Positions 1 through 8,372 of a DNA stretch of 64,000 bases are shown in pieces. This DNA comes from Actinomycetota bacterium. Its GTDB lineage: Bacteria > Actinomycetota > Thermoleophilia > Solirubrobacterales > Solirubrobacteraceae. Each line of letters starts with the position of its first letter. The first letter of the stretch is position 1. The notes under the pieces were generated by a model. It made no database searches. It saw only the letters and a program-made list of their open reading frames with translations, and was not told the DNA's origin. The translations under genes and the position numbers were made by a program. The stretch lies in assembly GCA_005883215.1 (NCBI GenBank), contig VAYS01000026.1, forward strand, positions 62,001 to 126,000. The letters run 5' to 3'.

Positions 1-1433
1 ACCTCGGCGGGGTCCTTGTCGAAGCGCAGACCCTTATAGGAGGGCGCCCGCAGGATGCCGGCACGCGTCCACTCGGAGAACTCGACCTCGGCGACCAGCT
101 CGGGGTCGCAGAAGACCGCGTTGCGCGGCGCCCCCCGTCCGCCAAACGGGCTGGTGTCGCGCTCGAGCTGGCCCAGTCGCTGCCCCAGGTCGGAGAGGGT
201 GGCGTCGGTAAAGCCGGTCCCCACCCGTCCGGCGAAGCGCAGCTCGCCGTCGTCGTAGTAGCCGACCAGCAGCGCCCCGATCCGCGCCCGCCGCCGCCCC
301 TCGCCCGGCAGCCAGCCTCCGATCACGAACTCCTGCCGGCGCGTGTTCTTGACCTTGATCCAGCACGTGCTGCGCCGGCCCGCCTCGTACAGCGAGTCCA
401 GCCGCTTGGCCACCAGCCCCTCCAGCCCCTGGGCGGCGCTCGCCTCGAGCAGGACGGCGCCGTCTCCTTGATGGGACTCGGGGGTCTTCCACGCCGGACC
501 GTCGAGCGCCAACCGCTCCAGCTCCCGGCGCCGCCGGGTATAGGGAAGCTCGGTGAGCGAGCGCCCGTCCAGGAAGGGCAGGTCAAACGCCATGAACACG
601 GCCGGGAGCTCGCTCGCGCGACGACGCACGGCGCTCTCGGAGGCCACGTGCATGCGCTCCTGCAGGCGCTCGAAGCTCGGGCGCCCCTGGTCGTCGAAGG
701 CCACGATCTCGCCGTCGAGCACGGCGGTGCGCGACCCCAGAGCGCGGTTGAGGCGGCGCACCTCGGGATACTGGCCGGTGATGTCGCGCCCGGTGCGCGA
801 GCGTATGCGCAGATGGCCGGGCTCGGAGTAGACCAGGGCGCGGATGCCGTCCCACTTGATCTCAAACGCCCAGCGACCGTCGTCGCGAGGGAGCGGGCCG
901 GGGCGGGCGAGCATCGGCCGCAGCTGCTCGGGCAGGGCCTCGCGGTCGGGATCGACCGCCGGGTCCATGCGGTGGATCATCCAGTCCTTGGCCTCCCGAC
1001 CGGCGCGAAACAGCGCGTAGCGGCCGCTCACGCGCTCCCCGGCGAAGGTGAGCACGATCTTCTCCGGCTCCCACTTCTCACACTCGTAGGTTCCGCGGTC
1101 CCACACGGTCATCGTCCCCGCGCCGTACTGCCCGGCGGGGATCTCGCCCTCGAAGTCCAGGTACTCGAGCGGATGGTCCTCGGTGCGGATCGCCTTGCGG
1201 TTGGTCTCGGGGGCGTCGGGGATGCCGTTGGGCACCGCCCACGAGGCGAGCACCCCGTCGCGCTCGAGGCGCAGGTCCCAGTGCAGGCGGGTGGCGCTGT
1301 GTTCCTGGATCACGAACCGGGGCTTGGTCGCGCGCCGACGCCGCCCCGCCCGACCCTTCTGGGCGGCGCCCGGCTCGGAGGTCTCGGCGAAGTCGCGCTT
1401 GGCGCGGTAGCTGCGCAGCTGGGAGGACGCCAT
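1..1433 (-). CDS. ligD: LigD-type ATP-dependent DNA ligase (3'-phosphoesterase + ligase domains), C-terminus cut by window edge
   Basis: Reading on the minus strand from ATG at 1433 gives at least 477 residues with no stop before the window edge, so the 3' end is missing. Residues about 38-160 are the LigD 3'-phosphoesterase domain; the signature [15 protein letters not shown] holds its metal-binding histidines. After it comes an ATP-dependent ligase adenylation domain with EIKWDG, where K193 is the expected AMP-accepting lysine, followed by an OB-fold region ([18 protein letters not shown]). The family repairs double-strand breaks by Ku-dependent end joining. No primase/polymerase domain lies before the phosphoesterase; it could follow in the missing part or be a separate gene. 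No Ku gene is in the window. Confidence 0.9.
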   Translation of the reverse strand, partial: MASSQLRSYRAKRDFAETSEPGAAQKGRAGRRRRATKPRFVIQEHSATRLHWDLRLERDGVLASWAVPNGIPDAPETNRKAIRTEDHPLEYLDFEGEIPAGQYGAGTMTVWDRGTYECEKWEPEKIVLTFAGERVSGRYALFRAGREAKDWMIHRMDPAVDPDREALPEQLRPMLARPGPLPRDDGRWAFEIKWDGIRALVYSEPGHLRIRSRTGRDITGQYPEVRRLNRALGSRTAVLDGEIVAFDDQGRPSFERLQERMHVASESAVRRRASELPAVFMAFDLPFLDGRSLTELPYTRRRRELERLALDGPAWKTPESHQGDGAVLLEASAAQGLEGLVAKRLDSLYEAGRRSTCWIKVKNTRRQEFVIGGWLPGEGRRRARIGALLVGYYDDGELRFAGRVGTGFTDATLSDLGQRLGQLERDTSPFGGRGAPRNAVFCDPELVAEVEFSEWTRAGILRAPSYKGLRFDKDPAE

Positions 1434-1490
1434 CGCTCTGCCGGACGCTACCCGGGCGCCCCCGGCGCCAGCCGGGCGGCCCCGCGCCGC

Positions 1491-1802
1491 TCAGGAGGCG
1501 GCGGCCTCCGCGGTGGCGCTGGGCGCTGGGTGGGTGCGGGCCCACTCGACGATCGCCTTGGAGCCGTCGACGACCTCCCCGTCGTCCAGCTCCAGGGCGG
1601 GAACCCAGCTGTTGCCGGTGAGCTCCTTGACCCGCCGGCGCCCGCTGGTCTGGTTCAGCGCGTCGGGCAGCAGGCCCAACCCATAGGACTTGATCACCTG
1701 GGGATCGTGCCCCGCCGAGCGCAGCGCGCGGTAGGCGTTGCCGCAGGGGTGCCCCCCGGGGCGGGGGGACCGAAACGTTCCGTAGCACACATAGAGCTTC
1801 AA
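1491..1802 (-). CDS. Small glutathione S-transferase N-terminal (thioredoxin-fold) domain protein
   Basis: A 103-residue protein that is only a thioredoxin/GST N-terminal fold: an initial strand ([10 protein letters not shown]), a helix after [10 protein letters not shown], the VPAL cis-proline segment near residue 67 and the DGSKAIVEW helix near 80. The usual CxxC redox motif is missing; single cysteines sit at 6 and 20. It starts inside the stop of the upstream methyltransferase (ATGA overlap), so the two are probably co-translated. Stand-alone proteins of this kind are common in high-GC actinobacteria, but their substrate is unknown to me. Confidence 0.75.
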   Translation of the reverse strand: MKLYVCYGTFRSPRPGGHPCGNAYRALRSAGHDPQVIKSYGLGLLPDALNQTSGRRRVKELTGNSWVPALELDDGEVVDGSKAIVEWARTHPAPSATAEAAAS

Positions 1803-2698
1803 CTGGCAGCCTCCTCTGGCGGAGCCGCGCCGACCGACTGGCCCAGCCGGGCGCTCATCACCTCGATCGCCTGCGGATTGTCGTCGATCAGCACGAAACG
1901 GCGTCCCAGCTGGCGACAGACGGCGCCCAAGGTCCCCGAGCCGGCGAAGAAGTCAAGGCACCAGCCTCCGGGCCTCGAGGAGGCGGCCACCATTCGCCGC
2001 ACGATGCCCTCGGGCTTCTGGGTCGGATAGCCGGTGCGCTCGGCCGATGCGGTGGGGACGATCGTGTGCCAGAAGACGTCGGTGGGCAGCTTTCCCCGAG
2101 CCGCCTTCTCGGCCGTGACCAGCCCCGGCGCCATGTAGGGCTCGCGCTCGACCTCGGCCGAGTCGAAGTGGTAGCTCCTTCGGTCGCGGACGTAGACCAG
2201 GATCGTGTCGTGCTTGGCCGGCCACCGGCGCTTGGGGCGTCCGCCGTAGTCGTAGGCCCAGATGATCTCGTTGAGGAACTGCTCGCGTCCGAAGATCTCG
2301 TCGAGCAGTAGCTTGCAGTAGTGGGCCTCCCGGTAGTCGATGTGGAAGTACAGCGTGCCGTGCCGGGCTAGAAGCTCGCAGGCGCGGCGCAGCCGCGGCT
2401 CCAGAAAGGCGAGATAGTCGGCGAATCGGTCCTCGTAGGCCAGCGCCGAGAGCAGCCGCGAGCAGTAGCGCCGGCCGCCGAAGCCCACCCGCTCGCCGTG
2501 CGCGTCGGCCACCACCCGCAGGCGCCGGCGGCGCTGCTCGGCGCCGGTGTTGAACGGGGGGTCGATGTAGATCAGGTCGAACGCCCCCTCGGGCAGGAGC
2601 CCGAGCGCACGGGCGTTTTCACCCGCCACCACCAAGTCCTGATCCAATCGCCCGCCGGGGGGCAGGGCCGCGAGCTCGGCCACGCTCAGGACGCGCAT
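1799..2698 (-). CDS. Site-specific DNA methyltransferase (N6-adenine/N4-cytosine type)
   Basis: A 299-residue amino-methyltransferase. The catalytic motif IV is YIDPPFNTG (D46-F49), and the SAM-binding motif I, LDFFAGSGT, is near residues 249-256. Motif IV before motif I is the beta-class order, as in Mod-type and CcrM-like enzymes. I chose ATG 2698 because similar proteins start close to this point; an ATG at 2734 would add 12 residues of unclear value. No restriction endonuclease gene adjoins it, so it may be an orphan (solitary) methylase. Downstream it overlaps the small GST-domain gene by four bases. It diverges from ppa with about 90 bp between the starts. Confidence 0.85.
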   Translation of the reverse strand: MRVLSVAELAALPPGGRLDQDLVVAGENARALGLLPEGAFDLIYIDPPFNTGAEQRRRRLRVVADAHGERVGFGGRRYCSRLLSALAYEDRFADYLAFLEPRLRRACELLARHGTLYFHIDYREAHYCKLLLDEIFGREQFLNEIIWAYDYGGRPKRRWPAKHDTILVYVRDRRSYHFDSAEVEREPYMAPGLVTAEKAARGKLPTDVFWHTIVPTASAERTGYPTQKPEGIVRRMVAASSRPGGWCLDFFAGSGTLGAVCRQLGRRFVLIDDNPQAIEVMSARLGQSVGAAPPEEAAS

Positions 2699-2787
2699 CG
2701 TGGGGCGACCGTAGCCCACGCCCCGGCGGCGCACGGCCCTACCCTACGCCCGAGGCCGGGCTTGCGTATTCTGCGCCCGCGCCGCCC

Positions 2788-3312
2788 GTGACCGAAGAGA
2801 AGCCATCGGCCGACCCCACCGAGTCTCCCCTCACCTGCCTGGTCGAGATCCCCAAGGGCAGCCGCAACAAGTACGAGTGGGACGAGCGGCTGCAGGCGAT
2901 CAAGCTCGACCGCTTCCTGTTCTCCTCGGTGGTGTATCCCACCGACTACGGGTTCATCCCCCAGACGATCGCCCTGGACGGCGATCCGCTCGACGCCATG
3001 GTGTGCGTGTCTGAGGCGACGTTCCCCGGCTGTGTGATCCCGGTCAAGCCGATCGCCCTGTTCAAGATGCGCGACGACGCCGGAATCGACGACAAGATCG
3101 TCTGCGTGCCGCTGCACGACCCCAACTGGGCTCACGTGGAGAAGCTCGAGGACCTCTCCCAGCCCCTGCGCGACGAGATCTCACACTTCTTCTCGATGTA
3201 CAAGCAGCCCGAGGGCAAGGTGGTCAAGGTCGACGGTTGGTTCCCGCTCGAGCAGGCGCTGGAGGAGATCGAGACCGCCCACCAGCGCTTTGTGGACAGC
3301 AAGCCGGCGTGA
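2788..3312 (+). CDS. ppa: Inorganic pyrophosphatase (family I)
   Basis: A 174-residue soluble family I pyrophosphatase, the usual bacterial length, starting at GTG. It hydrolyses pyrophosphate to phosphate and so drives nucleic acid, amino acyl-tRNA and sugar-nucleotide synthesis. The diagnostic motifs are EIPKGSRNKYEWDE (substrate lysine and arginine), YPTDYGFIPQT, the metal-binding DGDPLDAMV and KVVKVDGW. The dehalogenase that follows starts within its stop codon (GTGA), so the pair is likely transcribed and translated together. Confidence 0.97.
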   Translation: MTEEKPSADPTESPLTCLVEIPKGSRNKYEWDERLQAIKLDRFLFSSVVYPTDYGFIPQTIALDGDPLDAMVCVSEATFPGCVIPVKPIALFKMRDDAGIDDKIVCVPLHDPNWAHVEKLEDLSQPLRDEISHFFSMYKQPEGKVVKVDGWFPLEQALEEIETAHQRFVDSKPA

Positions 3313-4193
3313 CCGACGCGATCCGCACCCCCGATGAGCTCCTCGAGGGTCTGCCCGACTTCGATCTGGAGTTCGCCTACCGCGAGCACGACGGGCTGCG
3401 CTTGGCGCACGTCGACTGCGGCGATGGGCCCCCGGTGGTGTTCATGCACGGCGAGCCGACCTGGTCGTTTCTATGGCGCCAGGTGATCCCGCCGGTGCGG
3501 GACGCCGGCTATCGCTGCATCGCCCCCGACCACGTCGGCTTCGGCCGTTCGGACAAGCCGGTGGAGGTGGACTGGTACTCCTACGACCGCCACACCGAGC
3601 TGACCGGCTCGCTGTTCGAGCATCTCGACCTGCGAGACGCCACCGTGGTGGTCCACGACTGGGGGGGCCCGATCGGCCTGCGGATCGCCGTCGAGCAGCC
3701 CGAGCGCGTCTCGCGCCTGGTGGTGATGGACACCGGGCTGTTCACCGGCCGCCAGCACATGAGCGACGCCTGGAAGGCGTTCCGCGACTTCGTCGAGCGG
3801 ACCGAGGACCTGCCGGTGTCGATGCTGGTGCGCCGGGCCTGCCACACCGACCCCGGGGACGAGGTGGCCGACGCCTACGACGCGCCGTTTCCCAACCCAG
3901 CGTCCAAGGCCGGCGCGCGCGCGTTTCCGCTGATCTTGCCCCTGCGCCCCGAGGACCCCGGCGCCGAGGCCGGACAGCGCGTGCTCGATGCGCTACGGGG
4001 CGATCGGCGCCCGACACTCACCCTGTGGGCGGACTCGGATCCGGTGCTTTCGCTGCAGACCGGCGAGCGCTTCGCCCAGGCAATCGACAGCCCCCCGCCC
4101 GAGGTGATCGCAGGCGCCAGCCACTTTCTGCAGGAGGACAAGGGGCCCGAGATCGGCGCCCGGATCGCCGAGTGGCTTTCGGCAAACGACTAG
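3309..4193 (+). CDS. Haloalkane dehalogenase (alpha/beta hydrolase)
   Basis: A 294-residue alpha/beta hydrolase starting at GTG inside the ppa stop codon. HGEPTWSFLWR is the oxyanion/halide-binding loop typical of DhlA-like haloalkane dehalogenases. The nucleophile elbow VHDWGG carries the catalytic aspartate followed by a halide-stabilising tryptophan, and ASHFLQED carries the catalytic histidine. The acid is probably an aspartate in WADSDPV. An aspartate nucleophile with adjacent tryptophan, rather than serine, argues for dehalogenation over esterase activity. Epoxide hydrolases also use HDWGG but need two cap tyrosines, which I could not confirm or exclude. The actual substrate is not evident from context. 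Confidence 0.85.
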   Translation: MTDAIRTPDELLEGLPDFDLEFAYREHDGLRLAHVDCGDGPPVVFMHGEPTWSFLWRQVIPPVRDAGYRCIAPDHVGFGRSDKPVEVDWYSYDRHTELTGSLFEHLDLRDATVVVHDWGGPIGLRIAVEQPERVSRLVVMDTGLFTGRQHMSDAWKAFRDFVERTEDLPVSMLVRRACHTDPGDEVADAYDAPFPNPASKAGARAFPLILPLRPEDPGAEAGQRVLDALRGDRRPTLTLWADSDPVLSLQTGERFAQAIDSPPPEVIAGASHFLQEDKGPEIGARIAEWLSAND

Positions 4194-4223
4194 AGCAAAC
4201 GACAACAGAGGAGTCCGAGACCA

Positions 4224-4961
4224 ATGAGCGATACCCAGCTCTCTCGACGCCGGCTCGTGGCCGGCCTGGGCACGGCGGCGGGCGCGGTCGCGCTCGGCGC
4301 CGGCTGCGGGTCGTCGGCCAAGAGCAAGACCACCACCACGACGCCCGCCCCCGGCGCCCAGTTCCCACACCCGGCGACGCCGGACGCCGCGCTCGACCTC
4401 CTGCGGGCGGGCAACCAGCGCTACCGCAACAGCCAGGTCGAGTTGCGCGACTTCTCCCCGGTGACCGAGCAGGCGGCCAAGGCGCAGAAGCCGTTCGCGG
4501 CGATCATCACCTGCGCCGATTCGCGGATCTCACCCACGCTGCTGTTCGATATCGCGGCCGGCAACCTGTTCGTCTCGCGGGTCGCCGGCAACACGATCGA
4601 CGAAGGCATGCTGGGCAGCACCGAGTACGCGGTGGCCAAGCTCGGGGTCAAGGTGGTGGTGGTGATGGGACACAGCGACTGCGGCGCGGTCAAGGCGGCC
4701 ATCGGCGTGGCGGACGGAAGCGCCCACTTCCCCGCCGACCACTACGGCTCGATCGGCGCGGTCGTCGATCGCGTCGTCCCCGTCGTCAACGGGCTGCCCG
4801 CCGGTCAGCGCACGCTCGAGCGCGCCACCACGGCAAACGCCAGCGCCCAGGCCAAGAAGCTGGCGGCCAAGGAGCCGGTCATCGCACCGGCGGTGGCGGC
4901 GGGCAAGCTGCGCGTCGTCTCCACCGTCTACGACATCGCCAGCGGCCAGATCCCGCTCTAG
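4224..4961 (+). CDS. Exported beta-class carbonic anhydrase with Tat lipoprotein signal
   Basis: A 245-residue protein. Residues 1-28 form a twin-arginine signal (SRRRLVAG) ending in a lipobox-like GAGC, so the product is probably translocated folded by Tat and lipid-anchored at C28. A threonine-rich spacer follows. The beta carbonic anhydrase fold is clear: C97 with the D99/R101 dyad in CADSR, and H150 and C153 in GHSDCGA, are the zinc ligands. It interconverts CO2 and bicarbonate outside the membrane. A GAGGAG ribosome-binding site lies upstream of ATG. The downstream SDR gene is convergent. Confidence 0.93.
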   Translation: MSDTQLSRRRLVAGLGTAAGAVALGAGCGSSAKSKTTTTTPAPGAQFPHPATPDAALDLLRAGNQRYRNSQVELRDFSPVTEQAAKAQKPFAAIITCADSRISPTLLFDIAAGNLFVSRVAGNTIDEGMLGSTEYAVAKLGVKVVVVMGHSDCGAVKAAIGVADGSAHFPADHYGSIGAVVDRVVPVVNGLPAGQRTLERATTANASAQAKKLAAKEPVIAPAVAAGKLRVVSTVYDIASGQIPL

Positions 4962-5014
4962 CCCACCCGGCCGCGCCGCCGCGCGGTGCGGGGCGGTCGC
5001 GGCCCGGAGCGGGG

Positions 5015-5989
5015 TCAGGCCGCCGGCGCCTCGGCGGCCTCGTCGGCGGCCGCGCCGTTGCCCGACGCCTCGCCGTCAGACCCCGACGGCGCGGCGGCGC
5101 TGGGCGCCGGCGCCGGCGGCGCTCCGGCCTCCAGCCCCGGCTCGCTGCGGGCGGCGCGCTCCTCGTAGTCGCGCCGCGTGTGGTAGTCGGCGTCGTAGAG
5201 CACCCGGTCGGCCTTGAGCGCCCGGCCGATCCATTCGGCCGCCGCCCGCGGCAGGAGCGACATGATGCGGGTGATCGCCTTGGTGGACTTGGGCACCCAC
5301 ACGTCGATGGTCCCGAACTGCAGCGCTTGCACGATCGCCTCGGCCACCTCGTCGGGCTCGAGCGTCTTTACCCCCCGCGTCTCCACCAGGCCGGAGCCCA
5401 GCTCGGTCTTGACCACCGCGGGCATCACGTAGCTGACGTCCACGTTGGCGCCCTGGTGGCGCAGCTCGCCCAGGACCGCCTCCGAGAGCCCGATCACCGC
5501 GTGCTTGGTGGCCGAGTAGGTGGCCCCGCCCGGGGCCCCGAACTTGCCCGCCTGGGAGGCGATGTTGACCACGTGGCCGCGGTCCCGAGCGATCATCCGC
5601 GGCAGCGCCAGCTTCATCCCCAGGATGACGCCATTGAGGTTGATGTCGATCATGCGCTGGGCCGTGGTGTCGTCCTCGTCCAGGAAGCGGCCGATCTGCA
5701 TGATCCCCGCGTTGTTGACCAGCACGTCGATGGGGCCAAGCTCGTCCTGAACGCCGTCGAGGAAGCGCCCGAACGAGTCGCGGTCGGTGACGTCGAGCGC
5801 GAGCGCGATCGTCCCGCCGCCCAGGTCCGAGGCGGTGCGCCTGGCCACCTCCAGGTCGAGGTCGCCGATGGCGACGTGCATCCCCTGGCGCACCAGCGCC
5901 TGGGCAGTGGCGCGGCCGATGCCACGTGCGCCGCCGGTGATGGCGGCCACCTCTCCGGTCAGCCGACGGGGCTCCTTGGCCTTGGCCAT
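5015..5989 (-). CDS. Short-chain dehydrogenase/reductase (SDR)
   Basis: A 324-residue classical SDR. It has the Rossmann glycine motif TGGARGIG, NNAG near residue 93, the active-site serine in NIAS and the YSATK catalytic tyrosine/lysine pair. The segment IGDLDLEVA after strand 2 has an aspartate, which suggests NAD(H). Residues after about 270 form an Ala/Pro/Gly-rich tail not part of the fold. A strong AGGAGG site precedes ATG at 5989. It diverges from the acetone carboxylase operon with about 160 bp between them, so a shared regulatory region and a role in ketone/alcohol metabolism (for example secondary alcohol oxidation) are possible, but that is inference. Confidence 0.88.
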   Translation of the reverse strand: MAKAKEPRRLTGEVAAITGGARGIGRATAQALVRQGMHVAIGDLDLEVARRTASDLGGGTIALALDVTDRDSFGRFLDGVQDELGPIDVLVNNAGIMQIGRFLDEDDTTAQRMIDINLNGVILGMKLALPRMIARDRGHVVNIASQAGKFGAPGGATYSATKHAVIGLSEAVLGELRHQGANVDVSYVMPAVVKTELGSGLVETRGVKTLEPDEVAEAIVQALQFGTIDVWVPKSTKAITRIMSLLPRAAAEWIGRALKADRVLYDADYHTRRDYEERAARSEPGLEAGAPPAPAPSAAAPSGSDGEASGNGAAADEAAEAPAA

Positions 5990-6149
5990 GCGCGGTTCCT
6001 CCTCGTGCCTGTGGGCGACGGGCCCGTCACCGACCTCGGAGGCGGGCCTGGGGGCGCAACCGTATCGCGGCGCGCGGGGCCGCGCCACGGCGAGGTGAGC
6101 GCTCGGGATCGGGTAGCGTTGGCCGGCGCACCAGGCGGGGAGGAGACGC

Positions 6150-8372
6150 TTGCCCGACCAAGCCAGCCATCGGCCCCGAGTGCTCGCCATCGACGCGGGC
6201 GGGACGATGACCGACACGTTCATCGTCGACGAGGCCGGCGCCTTCGTGGTAGGCAAGGCCCAGACCACCCCCACGGACGAGTCCGAGGGCTTCATGAACT
6301 CCGCCCGCGACGCCCTGCGCCAGTGGGGCGACTCGCCCGAGGACGCCTTTCCCCTCATCCGCAGCGGGATCTTCTCCGGGACGGCGATGCTCAACCGCCT
6401 GCTCAGCCGCCAGGGCCTGCGGGTGGGGGCGATCGTCAGCGCCGGACACGAGGACGTGCTGCGCATGGAGCGCGGCATCCAGACCTACCTGGGCTTCCCC
6501 TACTCCGACCGGCTGCACGTGGCCACCCATTTCCACAACCCGCCGCTTATCCCGCGCGGTCGCGTGCACGGCGTGCGCGGCCGCGTCGACGTGTTCGGCG
6601 AGGAGGTGCTGCCGCTGCGCGAGGAGGACGCCCGCCAGGCCGCCCGCGCCCTGCTGGACAGCGAGGTCCAGGGGATCGTGATCTCCCTGCTGTTCAGCTA
6701 CCGCAACGGCGAGCACGAGCAGCGGGTGGCCGAGATCGTGCGCCAGGAGATCGACGCCCGGGGGGCCAACGGCGCGGCCCCCGGCCTGTTTCTCTCCTCC
6801 GAGCTCTATCCCCAGCGCCGTGACCTTCCGCGCCTGAACTCGACCGTGGTCGAGGCCTACGCCGCCGAGCCCTCCCGCGGCACGCTGCGCGCCGTGCGCG
6901 ATCGCACCAAGCAATCCGGCGCAGGGTTCGAGCTGCGGGTGATGGCCTCCCACGGGGGGACGATCTCGATCGAGGCGCGCGAGCTGGCCCGCACGCTGGT
7001 GTCCGGGCCGATCGGAGGCGTGGTCGGCGGGCGCACCCTGGCCGAGCGCCTGGAGGTGCCCAACGTGCTGTGCACGGACATCGGCGGCACGTCGTTCGAC
7101 ATCGCGCTGATCACCGACCGGGCCTTCGAGGTCACCCCCACCCCGGATATCGCCCGCTTCGTGCTCAACATGCCGCTGGTCAAGATCGACTCGATCGGCG
7201 CCGGCTGCGGGTCGTTCGTGCGGGTCAACCCCAACTCACTGCGCCCCGAGCTGGGGCCCGATTCCGCCGGCGCCCGGATCGGGGTGTGCTGGCCCGAGGG
7301 CGGCCTCGAGACGATCTCGATCACCGACCTGAACCTGGTCCTGGGGCGCATCAACCCCGACTACTTCTTGGGTGGCGAAGTCAAGCTCGACCCCGAGCGC
7401 GCCAGCGCCGCGGTCGGCTCCCAGCTCGCCGAGCCCCTGGGGCTGTCGGTGTCCGACGCCGCCGCTGGGGTGATCGAGCTGTTCGAGCAGACGCTGCGCA
7501 ACGAGGCGATCGGGCGCGTGCTGGGCAAGGGATACTCGCCCGTCGACTACACGCTGCTGTGCTACGGGGGCGGCGGGCCGCTGCACGTGGCCGGCTACAG
7601 CGAGGGCGTCGCCTACCGCGAGGTGCTGGTGCCCGCCTGGGCGGCGGGATTCTCCGCCTACGGCTGCGCCTGCGCCGACTTCGAATATCGCTTCGAGACC
7701 ACGGTGGACCTGCCCGTCGCGCCCGACGCCGACGAGCTCGACCGGGCCGGAGTGGGGATGCTGCTCACCGGCGCCTGGCTGGGGATGCGCGAGAAGGTGG
7801 CCGAGGAGTTCTCCAAGTCCGGGGTAGAGGGCGGGCACATCTCCTTCACCCACGCCGCGCGCATGCAGTACTTCGGCCAGCTCAACGACCTGGAGATCGT
7901 CTCTCCCCACATGGAGATCGAGGACGCCGACCAGCTTCAGGCCCTGATCGACGCCTTCGAGGAGGCCTACGGCAAGCTCTACGCCCGCAGCGCCCGCTCG
8001 CCCGAGCTCGGCTACGTCATCACCCAGGCGATCGTGCTCGGCCGCGCCGAAGTCGAGAAGCCCCAGCTCCCGGAGCTGCCCGAGTCGGGCCCCGAGCCGC
8101 CCGCCGGCGCGTTCAAGGACGGGCGCCAGGTGCGCTGGTCCCAGGCTCCGACCGCCACCGAGGTCCTGTCGCTGGAGGCGCTCGCCCCGGGCAACGTGAT
8201 CGAGGGGCCGGCGATCGTCGAGTCCGAGGCCACCACGCTGGCGATCCCCCCCGGCCGCGGCGCGCGCCTGGACGGCCAGCTCATCTTTCACCTGTCGGCC
8301 GATGGCCAGGCGCCCTCCGCGGGCCGCCGCTCGGTGGCCGACCCCGACCACCCGAATGGAGGCTCGCCGTGA
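6150..8372 (+). CDS. acxA: Acetone carboxylase beta subunit (hydantoinase A/oxoprolinase family)
   Basis: A 740-residue HyuA/AcxA-type ATPase subunit. The phosphate-binding motif AIDAGGTMTDTF near the N-terminus, the second nucleotide motif CTDIGGTSFDIA near residue 310 and SIGAGCGSF are the ASKHA-like signatures of this family. The AGGTMTDTF variant is the one I associate with acetone carboxylases rather than hydantoinases. The complex carboxylates acetone to acetoacetate using ATP and bicarbonate. The start is TTG 6150, supported by GGGGAGGAG just upstream. The next subunit gene starts within this stop codon (GTGA). Substrate could also be a related ketone such as butanone or acetophenone. 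Confidence 0.87.
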   Translation: MPDQASHRPRVLAIDAGGTMTDTFIVDEAGAFVVGKAQTTPTDESEGFMNSARDALRQWGDSPEDAFPLIRSGIFSGTAMLNRLLSRQGLRVGAIVSAGHEDVLRMERGIQTYLGFPYSDRLHVATHFHNPPLIPRGRVHGVRGRVDVFGEEVLPLREEDARQAARALLDSEVQGIVISLLFSYRNGEHEQRVAEIVRQEIDARGANGAAPGLFLSSELYPQRRDLPRLNSTVVEAYAAEPSRGTLRAVRDRTKQSGAGFELRVMASHGGTISIEARELARTLVSGPIGGVVGGRTLAERLEVPNVLCTDIGGTSFDIALITDRAFEVTPTPDIARFVLNMPLVKIDSIGAGCGSFVRVNPNSLRPELGPDSAGARIGVCWPEGGLETISITDLNLVLGRINPDYFLGGEVKLDPERASAAVGSQLAEPLGLSVSDAAAGVIELFEQTLRNEAIGRVLGKGYSPVDYTLLCYGGGGPLHVAGYSEGVAYREVLVPAWAAGFSAYGCACADFEYRFETTVDLPVAPDADELDRAGVGMLLTGAWLGMREKVAEEFSKSGVEGGHISFTHAARMQYFGQLNDLEIVSPHMEIEDADQLQALIDAFEEAYGKLYARSARSPELGYVITQAIVLGRAEVEKPQLPELPESGPEPPAGAFKDGRQVRWSQAPTATEVLSLEALAPGNVIEGPAIVESEATTLAIPPGRGARLDGQLIFHLSADGQAPSAGRRSVADPDHPNGGSP

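Noticed and set aside
3473-6823. Long plus-strand open frame (over 1100 codons)
   Set aside because: It runs across dehalogenase, carbonic anhydrase and SDR genes in other frames; composition is Arg/Gly/Pro-rich and without motifs, as expected for GC-rich shadow frames.
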